Of a DNA stretch of 7,028 bases, positions 1 to 5,721 are shown in pieces (position 1 is the stretch's first letter; every line of letters begins with the position of its first letter). Where the stretch lies: positions 1 to 7,028 of the forward strand of contig JAUWQC010000050.1 in the NCBI GenBank assembly GCA_030611285.1, in the 5' to 3' direction. A model generated the notes under the pieces. It was given only the letters and a program-made list of their open reading frames with translations, ran no database searches and was not told the origin of the DNA. The DNA is from a bacterium (GTDB lineage: Bacteria > Actinomycetota > Humimicrobiia > Humimicrobiales > Humimicrobiaceae). Position numbers and translations under genes: made by a program.

Positions 1-123
1 GTCTCGCCTGTCTATTTAAACAAAAATCAATATTACATTTTAAGACCTTACCCAATTGATAGAAATCACCAACCTCTAATGGGAGGATGGATAGAACAGT
101 GCATAACAATTACTATCAACTGA
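1..123 (+). CDS. C-terminal end of an unidentified upstream gene (5' partial)
   Basis: Forward frame 1 is open from the first base to a TGA at 121-123, giving 40 codons. The other two forward frames and the reverse frames close earlier. The translation contains the stretches YILRPYPIDRN and PLMGGWIEQC and has the mixed composition of a folded protein's C-terminus, not of translated AT-rich spacer. I do not recognise the family and assign no function. Forty open codons in sequence this AT-rich could still occur by chance, so the call is moderate. The gene would point in the same direction as everything downstream and would end just before the 7-bp tandem repeat. Confidence 0.5.
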   Translation, partial: VSPVYLNKNQYYILRPYPIDRNHQPLMGGWIEQCITITIN

Positions 124-130
124 CGACACA

Positions 131-225
131 GTATCTGAAAACTAATATCTTGAAACTTGTAACTTGAATCTAGTAACTCGCAACTTAAAACTTGCAATTG
201 ATCACCGAAAACTGTAAACTAATAT
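131..225. repeat. Degenerate 7-bp tandem repeat, about 13 units
   Basis: Reading from 131 in steps of seven gives thirteen consecutive heptamers of the form RNAACTT (for example GAAACTT at 152, GTAACTT at 159 and GCAACTT at 180). Position 3 is A in twelve of the thirteen units. C at position 5 and T at position 6 are each kept in twelve. The unit at 201-207 is the most divergent. Seven is not a multiple of three, so the array cannot encode a repeated peptide in one frame. It begins within ten bases of the probable stop codon of the upstream gene. Function is unknown; it resembles an intergenic minisatellite formed by slippage and then eroded. Confidence 0.7.
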
Positions 226-342
226 AAGTAGAGATTAATTGTAAATCTTGATGAAAAAATATTAGGAGGGCTCGAATAATCCATTAAAAGGACTTCTGAA
301 TATTTGCAATTCTAAGGATTTGATGGACAGAGGTGATAAAGA

Positions 343-423
343 ATGAATATAGAAAAGATTGATGAGATTAAGGAAAAATTTTTGCATTATACGCAAAATT
401 TAAAGATCTCTTTTTGGGTATAA
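343..423 (+). CDS. Possible 26-residue micro-ORF or gene remnant in leader 1
   Basis: ATG at 343 is preceded by AGAGGTGAT (329-337), a good ribosome-binding site at normal spacing. It opens a frame of 26 codons ending at TAA 421-423. The peptide begins MNIEKIDEIKEKF and ends HYTQNLKISFWV. Its second half lies in the duplicated block, where the other copy reads RYTQNLKTSFGYD and continues in frame to a TAG. Removing one T from the T-run at 411-415 would let this copy read SFGY and end at the matching TAG. It may therefore be a leader peptide or the decayed remnant of a small gene. I recognise no family. Confidence 0.25.
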   Translation: MNIEKIDEIKEKFLHYTQNLKISFWV

Positions 424-474
424 TATAATAAAAAAGAAAGGGGGATTATATTAGTTTTAAGAGATAAATTAAAT
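383..474 (+). repeat. Duplicated leader block, copy 1 (upstream of first binding protein)
   Basis: This 92-base block matches 5586-5679. By hand alignment, 82 of 95 columns are identical, with 9 substitutions, one 1-base gap in a T-run and one 3-base gap. The last 20 bases (455-474, beginning TTTTAAGAGATAAATT) are identical in both copies. Each copy lies about 115-130 bases ahead of a family-5 solute-binding-protein start codon, on the same strand. The block contains TATAAT boxes and an AAAGGGGG purine run. Flanking sequence beyond about 383 on the left shows no clear similarity between the copies. Confidence 0.85.
399..429 (+). promoter_or_regulatory. Candidate sigma-70-type promoter in leader copy 1
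   Basis: Two overlapping perfect TATAAT hexamers lie at 419-424 and 424-429. The best upstream partner is TTTAAA at 399-404, which is weak and gives a spacer of 14 or 19 bases, neither ideal. The equivalent TATAAT is kept in the second leader copy, which is the main support. Transcription from here would give a 5' untranslated leader of roughly 150 bases before the ATG at 589. Confidence 0.35.
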
Positions 475-477
475 AAA

Positions 478-487
478 TAAGGAGGTG
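478..487 (+). promoter_or_regulatory. Orphan extended Shine-Dalgarno sequence in leader 1
   Basis: TAAGGAGGTG is complementary to nearly the whole anti-Shine-Dalgarno tail of 16S rRNA. The binding-protein ATG is 101 bases further on and has its own site at 577-583. The only start-like codon nearby, GTG 485-487, overlaps the motif and is too close to be used. The second leader has the same motif in a similar place, so it may be a ribosome standby site, the trace of a lost small gene, or part of a regulatory fold. Confidence 0.55.
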
Positions 488-488
488 G

Positions 489-510
489 AAGAAGGGGAAA
501 TTATCTTCTT
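489..510 (+). other. Small hairpin in leader 1
   Basis: AAGAAGG (489-495) can pair with TCTTCTT (504-510) in seven base pairs, one of them G-U, with an 8-base loop. It starts two bases after the orphan Shine-Dalgarno motif. It is short and has no counterpart at the same place in the second leader, so it may be incidental. Confidence 0.3.
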
Positions 511-588
511 ATTCTATTGGCTAAACATAAATACATGATTATTTAAAATTGGTTCACTTTTAAATAAATATTATATGAGGGGGATAAA

Positions 589-2136
589 ATGAGAAAGTTG
601 ATTTTTCTTATAATTATTAGTTCTTTAGTATTAGGGTTGATTATTGTTACTAGCACAAATGTGGCTGCCGCAAACAAAGATACCTTAATTGTTGCAGTTG
701 CCTCACCTCCAAGGACAATGAATCCTCATGGGTCGGATGCGGATTGCAATCTCTCTGTGATGGCCAATATATTCGAGGGGCTTCTCTACAGAGATGCTCC
801 AGGAAAGCTCGGTCCTGGATTGGCTACCTCTTGGAAGAGGATTGATGAACTGACCTGGCGATTTACCTTAAGACAAGACGTAAAGTTTCATAATGGCAAT
901 GACTTCACTTGGGAGGATGTTAAGTTCACTTTCCAGAGACTTAAAGAGCCTTACCCAGTATCGGAGTTTCTATTCTTTGGGGGAATAGTCAAATCTGTAG
1001 AGACAGTTGATGGTGACCCTTGGACTATAGATATAAAGACAACGATATCAATTCCTTATTTTGTAGAAAACCTGCATCAAATCTTTATCATGGATAAGGA
1101 GTCTACGGAAGCCCGTTCTATCGGTGAAGTGGGACAGTATCCAATAGGTACAGGACCCTATAAGTTTGTAGAGTGGGTGAAGGGTGCCTACCTTAAACTA
1201 ACTATAAATGAAGGCTACTGGGGTGTACTCCCTCCAATTAAGAATGCAGAAATTATGCCAGTTACAGAGTCGTCCACCCGTTTAGCAGCCATCACTACCG
1301 GTAAAGTAGATATTATGCAAGACGTTCCTGTTGAACTCTTTGATACCGCTGTGACTAATCCTAATTTAGAAATAATTACCCGTCCTGCAAGGAGAGCAAT
1401 ATACTTAGGGCTTAGGAATGAACCGACCTTTCCTGGTAGCGATATCAGGGTTAGACGAGCTATATACATGGCTATTAATGAAGATGAAATAATCGAAAAA
1501 ATTATGTTTGGACATGCATTTCCAGCAAGCCAGATACCTGATCCTCCTACTGTTGGTTATGACCCTACAATCAAAAGGCTTTCCTATGATCCAGAAAGGG
1601 CAAAGATATTGCTTGCTGAAGCAGGATTTCCAGATGGTTTTAAGATGAAGCTTACTGGGCCTAATGATAGATATGTGCGGGATGCACAGATCTGTGAAGC
1701 TGTAGCTAAACAGCTGGCAAAAGTTGGGATAGAAGTTGAGCTGGATACGAAGCCGAAAGCAATTTTCTTCCCTGAAGTTGATGAACATAAATTGGATTTC
1801 TACTTAATAGGGTGGTTTGATGGCTCTTATGACTTTGGTCGCTCCTTGAGTAAATTACTGCATAGTGTTGATGTTGAAAGAGGTTACGGTGGGTTAAATG
1901 GTGCCGACTATAGTGATCTAACGCTGGATAGGCTCCTTGAAGAATCGGCTGAAATAGTTGATCCAGCTTTAAGAGCGGAGAAATTGAGATTATTGAACAG
2001 GACTGCCATGGAGGAGAAAGTAGCGATTATTCCTCTTCACTATCAGGAAGATTCATATGCTGTTTATAAAGGACGAGGTATAAAGTTTACACCGCGGGCA
2101 GATACATGGATCCTTTTCAGCGAGATTACCTTTTAG
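589..2136 (+). CDS. ABC transporter substrate-binding protein, family 5 (peptide/dipeptide type)
   Basis: This is an extracytoplasmic solute-binding protein of the DppA/OppA (SBP_bac_5) family, 515 residues, a normal length. Residues 1 to about 28 form a Sec signal peptide: MRK, a long hydrophobic core and AAA before the mature protein at about N29. There is no lipobox cysteine, so the product should be periplasmic or released, not a lipoprotein. Family signatures are IFEGLLYRD near the N-terminus, WRFTLRQDVKFHNG, PIGTGPYKF at about 185-193, DIRVRRAIYMAIN at about 285-297 and YDPERAKILLAEAGFPDGF. GAGGGGG at 577-583 supports the ATG at 589. It heads an operon with two permeases, and downstream iadA suggests short (iso)aspartyl peptides as substrate. 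That ligand is inferred, since the family also binds sugars and nickel chelates. It sits behind the same duplicated leader block as the second binding protein. Confidence 0.93.
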   Translation: MRKLIFLIIISSLVLGLIIVTSTNVAAANKDTLIVAVASPPRTMNPHGSDADCNLSVMANIFEGLLYRDAPGKLGPGLATSWKRIDELTWRFTLRQDVKFHNGNDFTWEDVKFTFQRLKEPYPVSEFLFFGGIVKSVETVDGDPWTIDIKTTISIPYFVENLHQIFIMDKESTEARSIGEVGQYPIGTGPYKFVEWVKGAYLKLTINEGYWGVLPPIKNAEIMPVTESSTRLAAITTGKVDIMQDVPVELFDTAVTNPNLEIITRPARRAIYLGLRNEPTFPGSDIRVRRAIYMAINEDEIIEKIMFGHAFPASQIPDPPTVGYDPTIKRLSYDPERAKILLAEAGFPDGFKMKLTGPNDRYVRDAQICEAVAKQLAKVGIEVELDTKPKAIFFPEVDEHKLDFYLIGWFDGSYDFGRSLSKLLHSVDVERGYGGLNGADYSDLTLDRLLEESAEIVDPALRAEKLRLLNRTAMEEKVAIIPLHYQEDSYAVYKGRGIKFTPRADTWILFSEITF

Positions 2137-2142
2137 AGAAGT

Positions 2143-2157
2143 AGGGAGGTAAAGGAG
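2143..2157 (+). promoter_or_regulatory. Strong ribosome-binding sites displaced from the permease start by a hairpin
   Basis: AGGGAGGT (2143-2150) and AAAGGAG (2151-2157) lie just after the stop of the binding-protein gene. The permease ATG is at 2224, and the sequence directly before it is T-rich with no Shine-Dalgarno match. Frame stops at 2188-2190 and 2197-2199 rule out an earlier permease start. If the inverted repeat 2156-2211 folds, the site at 2151-2155 comes to about 12 bases from the ATG. Otherwise it serves the GTG at 2157, which opens a 72-codon overlapping frame. Confidence 0.6.
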
Positions 2158-2211
2158 TGGTTGAGGTCAAAGCACTTAGGGTTATGTTAAGAAATTTAGA
2201 CCTCAACCACT
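2156..2211 (+). terminator. Intercistronic hairpin: attenuator or folded spacer before the permease
   Basis: AGTGGTTGAGGTC (2156-2168) is perfectly repeated in inverse orientation at 2199-2211, giving a 13-bp stem with G+C-rich content unlike its surroundings. The 30-base loop can form a further small CTTA/TAAG helix (2175-2178 with 2188-2191). The right arm is followed by TTGTGTTTTATT, which is T-rich but not a clean U-tract, so full termination is unlikely. Partial termination, or stabilisation of the upstream mRNA against 3' decay, would explain more binding protein than permease, a common need in ABC importers. The position between ribosome-binding site and start also allows a role in translation. 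Confidence 0.7.
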
Positions 2212-2223
2212 TTGTGTTTTATT

Positions 2224-3192
2224 ATGTACAAATGTATCATCAGAAGATTAGCACAAGGTGTAGTAATCGTTCTCGTAGTTTCCTTCATTTGTTTTACTAT
2301 TTTTCAGTTTTTTGGAGACCCTGTACTTACGTTAGCAGGTCGATATGCGACACAAAAGCAGCAAGAGGAAGTTAGAATTAAATTGGGTTTAGACAAACCC
2401 TTTTATATCCAGTATAGTGTGTTCTTAAAAAATGCTCTTCACGGTGATTTTGGACTTTCTTATGTTACTCAAACACCAGTCCTTGGTCTCATCCTGGAGA
2501 GATTGCCGGCAAGTATTGAATTGGCTATTATGGCCATGATAATCTCGCTCACACTGGGAATTACACTGGGAGTTTTAACATCATTAAATCCTAATTTTTT
2601 AATAAATAGAGTAATTATGGCAGCATCACTTTTTGGAATTTCACTTCCTACTTTCCTGATAGGAATTTTGTTTATCCTGATCTTTGCTGTTCTATTGGGA
2701 CTACTACCTCCCTTTGGAAGGGGTGAAGTAATAAAGATGGTAGGGAATTGGAGAACAGGTTTATTAACCCTCGATGGTCTCCAACATTTAATACTTCCAG
2801 CTTTTACCTTAGGAGTATATCAGCTTGCAGTCCTTCTACGCTTAACGCGGGGAGGAATGTTGGAAGTGTTAAGGGAGGATTATATAAGGACAGCCTGGGC
2901 AAAAGGTTTGCCTGCAAGAGTTGTGGTATTTAAACATGCGCTACGAAATGCACTTATTCCGATAGTGACAATAGCGGGGCTGCAATTAGGAGAATTGATT
3001 GCATTTTCAATTGTTACCGAGAGTATATTCCAATGGCCTGGAGCAGGGAACCTACTGTTAACGGCTGTATACGAAACAGATCACCCAGTTATAGTCGCTT
3101 ATGTAATGATCACCTCTATCATTATTCTCTGTGTAAACCTTGTTGTAGATATTTTATATAGGTTTATTAATCCCAAAATAAGATATGATTAG
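2224..3192 (+). CDS. ABC transporter permease, DppB/OppB type
   Basis: This is an inner-membrane subunit of a peptide-type importer, 322 residues from the ATG at 2224. It starts MYKCIIRRL and enters the first membrane segment at about residue 11, as is usual for DppB. A periplasmic stretch with the typical LGLDKPFYIQYSVFLKNALHGDFGLSY follows, then further hydrophobic segments. The cytoplasmic EAA loop that docks the ATPase spans about residues 217-247 (REDYIRTAWAKGL and FKHALRNALIPI). A TTG at 2212 is an alternative start adding MCFI, but the ATG fits the family better. Neither has an adjacent Shine-Dalgarno sequence; the nearest lies before the hairpin at 2156-2211. The stop overlaps the next permease start by eight bases, implying translational coupling and a heteromeric partner. 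No ATPase gene is present in the operon. Confidence 0.92.
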   Translation: MYKCIIRRLAQGVVIVLVVSFICFTIFQFFGDPVLTLAGRYATQKQQEEVRIKLGLDKPFYIQYSVFLKNALHGDFGLSYVTQTPVLGLILERLPASIELAIMAMIISLTLGITLGVLTSLNPNFLINRVIMAASLFGISLPTFLIGILFILIFAVLLGLLPPFGRGEVIKMVGNWRTGLLTLDGLQHLILPAFTLGVYQLAVLLRLTRGGMLEVLREDYIRTAWAKGLPARVVVFKHALRNALIPIVTIAGLQLGELIAFSIVTESIFQWPGAGNLLLTAVYETDHPVIVAYVMITSIIILCVNLVVDILYRFINPKIRYD

Positions 3193-4078
3193 AATTTTAA
3201 GATCAAGAAGATTTTATCATTATATTAAGGATATATCAGCGGTAGGAGGATCTTTAATTCTTCTGATTATGTTGCTTTGTGCTATCTTTGCTCCTATAAT
3301 TGCTCCGCAGAATCCCTACGATATGCGGACTCTCTACCTGGAGGATTCTCTAAAACCACCCATCTGGATGAAAGGTGGAGAAGCTCCTTTTCTTTTAGGC
3401 ACCGATGATCAAGGACGAGATATACTTAGTACTATTCTTTACGGTTGTAGAACATCATTTACCGTCGGTTTCAGTGTGATTATAATCGCTGGAATGATAG
3501 GTGTGACAATTGGTCTTTTAGCAGGATTCTATGGAGGCTTATTAGATACTGTAACAATGAGGTTAGCCGATGCAATCTTCTCTTTCTCTACAACACTAAT
3601 AGCTATGTTATTTTTAGCGATCCTAAAAACCCGGGGTATAGGCCCAGTAATCATAGCTATCATCATTACTGATTGGGTAAGATATGCCAGGATTATGAGA
3701 GGGTCTGTTCTTAGCGTCAAAGAAGAAGATTACATCAGTGCTGCACAAGCTGTTGGGGCTAGTGACTTCCGGATCATGTTAAAGCATATTCTTCCCAACG
3801 CAATACCACCTATAATGGTAATCGCAGCAGTCGATTTCGGAGCTGTCGTGATGTTAGAAGCAACTTTAAGTTTTCTTGGTGTAGGGGTTCCAATAAATAA
3901 GCCGTCCTTGGGGATGATGATCTCCATCGGTAAAAACTATATCTACGCAGGGAAGTGGTGGCTCATTGTTTTTCCTGGTGCAGCATTAGTATTAATGGTT
4001 TTCGGCATCAATTTATTAGCAGATTGGTTGAGGGAAGAGATTAATCCCAAAATTTCAAAAGGTAAGTTAGTTAAATAA
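3185..4078 (+). CDS. ABC transporter permease, DppC/OppC type
   Basis: This is the second inner-membrane subunit, 297 residues, forming the channel with the DppB-type protein before it. The N-terminal segment and first membrane span (about residues 20-41, ending in APIIAPQNPYD) match the OppC N-terminal region. LLGTDDQGRDILSTILYG is the classic DppC signature just before the core domain. The EAA loop lies at about 180-211 (EEDYISAAQAVGAS and LKHILPNAIPP). The protein ends in a final membrane span and a short basic tail. Its ATG lies inside the last codons of the preceding gene (8-bp overlap) and only a weak AAAATAAG precedes it, so translation probably depends on re-initiation after the first permease. 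Confidence 0.93.
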   Translation: MIRILRSRRFYHYIKDISAVGGSLILLIMLLCAIFAPIIAPQNPYDMRTLYLEDSLKPPIWMKGGEAPFLLGTDDQGRDILSTILYGCRTSFTVGFSVIIIAGMIGVTIGLLAGFYGGLLDTVTMRLADAIFSFSTTLIAMLFLAILKTRGIGPVIIAIIITDWVRYARIMRGSVLSVKEEDYISAAQAVGASDFRIMLKHILPNAIPPIMVIAAVDFGAVVMLEATLSFLGVGVPINKPSLGMMISIGKNYIYAGKWWLIVFPGAALVLMVFGINLLADWLREEINPKISKGKLVK

Positions 4079-4305
4079 TTATGAGATTATGTTCAAACTC
4101 ATTTAAATTAATCCGAAATTAATTTTAGGAAAGAATTGAAAAGTTAAGATATTTATTAGTAAGTATTTATATTAATATATAAATAAAAAGTGGTATTTTA
4201 CCAAATACTTAAAATAGTATTTTCGACGTAATAAAAGACAAATAGATAGTTAGACATCAGTTAGAATATTGGAGATTCACGAGTATTAGAATTATGGAGG
4301 ATGAG
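4079..4305 (+). promoter_or_regulatory. AT-rich gap with inverted repeats between the permease operon and iadA
   Basis: I see no gene in this gap. AAATTAAT (4105-4112) pairs with ATTAATTT (4118-4125), an A/T-only 8-bp stem that might be a weak terminator, although no T-run follows. AAGTATTT (4161-4168) pairs with AAATACTT (4203-4210) and encloses a small TGGTA/TACCA hairpin (4191-4203) and the palindrome TATATTAATATA (4168-4179). A possible but poor promoter is TTCGAC (4222-4227) with GATAGT (4245-4250). The length and structure of the gap suggest iadA has at least some transcription of its own. Confidence 0.35.
4296..4300 (+). promoter_or_regulatory. Ribosome-binding site that decides the iadA start
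   Basis: GGAGG at 4296-4300 lies five bases before the ATG at 4306, an ordinary spacing. The in-frame ATG at 4294 overlaps this motif, and its own nearest match (GGAGA at 4271-4275) is too far away. The ATG at 4306 is therefore preferred. Confidence 0.65.
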
Positions 4306-5511
4306 ATGATTCTTATATTGATAAAAGGTGGAGAGATTTACGCACCTAAATATAGCGGAAGCAAAGATATGCTTATCGCAAATGATAAAATACTCTTAAT
4401 TGCTGAGTGCATTCCAGAAAAAACAGCTTATACATTAAATAAGAATGCAAAAATAATTGATGCTTCAGAATGTATTATTATTCCTGGATTTATAGATCAG
4501 CATGTCCACATTAATGGAGCTGGTGGAGAAGGTGGCCCCCAGTACCGTACACCACCGATTCAATTGAGTGATCTCACTAAAGCAGGGATAACTTCAGTAA
4601 TAGGGCTACTTGGAACAGACGGAGTCGCAAGGTCATTAAAAGCTCTTTTAATGAAGGCGCGAGGATTGGAAAATGAAGGAATAAGTACATGGATATATAC
4701 TGGAGCTTATCAGTTTCCTTCGCCAACAATTACTGGAAGTATATCATCAGACATAATGTTAATAGATAAAGTTATTGGTATTAAAATAGCCCTATCAGAT
4801 CATAGATCTTCACATCCCACAATAGATGAATTAAGGAGAGTAATATCAGAGGCAAGAGTTGGTGGAATGTTATCGGGAAAGGCAGGTATTGTCCACATTC
4901 ATGTGGGGACTGAAAAATTAAGTCTTATTCCATTATTAGAGATTATAAAAAATACAGATATATCTATAGAACAGTTTGCACCAACCCATTTAAACAGATC
5001 TGCAGAATTATTTAGAGAAGCTATAGAGTTTGGGAAGCTAGGTGGATATGTAGATATAACTGCAGGAGTTTCACAAGAATATGGATTTTATGAAGCAATA
5101 AAACCAAGTAAAGCAATTAAAAAGCTTATTAAAAATGGTGTTCCAATAAAAAGGATTACTATGAGTACCGATGGAAATGGTAGTATGCCGAAATTTAATG
5201 AGAAGAGGGAACTTATTTGTATGCTTATTGCTTCAGCCTCTTCACTACATAAAGAATTTGTAGATATAGTAAAAAAAGAAGAAATACCTATAGGAGATGC
5301 AATTAGCATAACTTCTACAAATATTGCAGAACATCTAAAACTATGCCAAAAGGGAGAAGTAAAGGTTGGAAAAGACGCTGATATATTAATATTAGACAAA
5401 AACACTCTTCAGATAAAATATGTTATTGCTAAAGGTAAGATAATGATAGAAAACGAAAAAGTTATAAAATTAGGAACATTTGAAAAAATTAAGACAATAG
5501 ATATAGAATAA
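4306..5511 (+). CDS. iadA: Isoaspartyl dipeptidase (beta-aspartyl dipeptidase, amidohydrolase superfamily)
   Basis: IadA cleaves dipeptides with an N-terminal beta-linked aspartate, which arise from damaged asparagine and aspartate residues. It is a cytoplasmic two-zinc amidohydrolase. Numbering 401 residues from ATG 4306, the metal ligands of the E. coli enzyme, recalled from its known structure, are all matched: H66 and H68 in FIDQHVH, carboxylated K160 in GIKIALSDHRS, H199, H228 in PTHLNR and D289 in STDGNGS. Substrate and catalytic residues are also kept: E75 in GGEGG, Y135 in TGAYQFPS, R167, R231 and S293. The length (E. coli about 390) and continuous similarity from KGGEIYAP to the end leave little doubt. 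An in-frame ATG at 4294 would add MEDE. It follows a peptide-type importer on the same strand after about 227 bases, so it probably processes imported peptides. Codons are visibly more A/T-ending than in the second binding protein. Confidence 0.96.
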   Translation: MILILIKGGEIYAPKYSGSKDMLIANDKILLIAECIPEKTAYTLNKNAKIIDASECIIIPGFIDQHVHINGAGGEGGPQYRTPPIQLSDLTKAGITSVIGLLGTDGVARSLKALLMKARGLENEGISTWIYTGAYQFPSPTITGSISSDIMLIDKVIGIKIALSDHRSSHPTIDELRRVISEARVGGMLSGKAGIVHIHVGTEKLSLIPLLEIIKNTDISIEQFAPTHLNRSAELFREAIEFGKLGGYVDITAGVSQEYGFYEAIKPSKAIKKLIKNGVPIKRITMSTDGNGSMPKFNEKRELICMLIASASSLHKEFVDIVKKEEIPIGDAISITSTNIAEHLKLCQKGEVKVGKDADILILDKNTLQIKYVIAKGKIMIENEKVIKLGTFEKIKTIDIE

Positions 5512-5553
5512 TTTTCAAAAATATAATAAGAAAATTGTAAGTTTTTTATTTTT
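5509..5553 (+). terminator. Weak candidate terminator after iadA
   Basis: AATTTTC (5510-5516, overlapping the TAA stop) pairs with GAAAATT (5530-5536) in seven base pairs with a 13-base loop. It is followed by AAGTTTTTTATTTTT. The T-runs suit termination, but the stem is A/T-rich and the loop large, so efficiency would be low. Confidence 0.35.
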
Positions 5554-5585
5554 GGTATTTATCGATAAGGGGTCGCCTAGAATTG

Positions 5586-5679
5586 TGCGATATACGCAAA
5601 ATTTGAAGACATCTTTTGGGTATGATATTATAATAAAAAAGAAAGGAGAATTATTTTAGTTTTAAGAGATAAATTAAAT
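5586..5679 (+). repeat. Duplicated leader block, copy 2 (upstream of second binding protein)
   Basis: This 94-base block matches 383-474. Here the T-run is one base shorter and three bases are added in the AT-rich stretch (TGATATTATAATA). In this copy the frame through TATACGCAAAATTT runs uninterrupted to a TAG at 5657-5659, whereas copy 1 is frameshifted. A short inverted repeat, TGCG at 5586-5589 with CGCA at 5595-5598, marks the left edge and is imperfect in copy 1. Confidence 0.85.
5603..5634 (+). promoter_or_regulatory. Candidate promoter in leader copy 2
   Basis: TATAAT at 5629-5634 and TATGAT at 5621-5626 are possible -10 boxes. TTGAAG at 5603-5608 is a 4-of-6 match to a -35 box, with a long 20-base spacer to TATAAT. 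The perfect TATAAT aligns with 424-429 in the first leader. The transcript would carry about 165 bases before the ATG at 5808. Confidence 0.35.
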
Positions 5680-5684
5680 TAGGG

Positions 5685-5702
5685 TTTCAGAGTTTTCTGA
5701 AA
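5685..5702 (+). other. Hairpin in leader 2
   Basis: TTTCAGA (5685-5691) pairs perfectly with TCTGAAA (5696-5702) around a 4-base loop. It lies between the duplicated block and the orphan Shine-Dalgarno motif. There is no T-run after it, so it is not an intrinsic terminator. Confidence 0.45.
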
Positions 5703-5721
5703 GGCACGAGAATAAAAAATT

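Larger units (their letters stand above)
226..588 (+). other. Intergenic leader region of the first transporter operon
   Basis: Between the 7-bp array and the first binding-protein gene there is no ordinary-length gene. The stretch holds a possible 26-codon micro-ORF (343-423) and the first copy of the duplicated leader block (383-474). It also holds an orphan extended Shine-Dalgarno sequence (478-487), a small hairpin (489-510) and the real ribosome-binding site GAGGGGG at 577-583 before the ATG at 589. A TTAGGAGGG at 262-270 also resembles a ribosome-binding site but has no start codon at a usable distance. The last 75 bases before the start site are very AT-rich. Confidence 0.6.

Noticed and set aside
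131..225. CRISPR array
   Set aside because: Units are 7 bp with no unique spacers; CRISPR repeats are about 23-50 bp separated by spacers of similar size.
323..346. Seven-codon ORF (ATG 323) overlapping the micro-ORF start as ATGA
   Set aside because: It is too short to judge and has no counterpart in the second leader.
485..538. Leader peptide from GTG 485 (and from GTG 5729 in the second leader)
   Set aside because: The GTG codons are part of the Shine-Dalgarno-like motif itself, leaving no spacing for initiation, and the two peptides (17 and 15 residues) are not similar.
226..588. Known riboswitch or T-box in the leader
   Set aside because: I could not find the conserved core of any class I know; the only stems are short and not shared between the two leaders.
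1405..1788. 127-codon reverse-strand frame inside the first binding-protein gene (also one at 1215-1469)
   Set aside because: They lie wholly within a well-supported family-5 binding protein on the other strand, have no ribosome-binding site I can see, and their translations are cysteine/serine-rich shadow sequence.
5088..5405. 105-codon reverse-strand frame inside iadA
   Set aside because: It is the antisense of a gene with a full set of catalytic residues; its Ser/Phe/Ile-rich composition is what lysine- and glutamate-rich codons give on the opposite strand.
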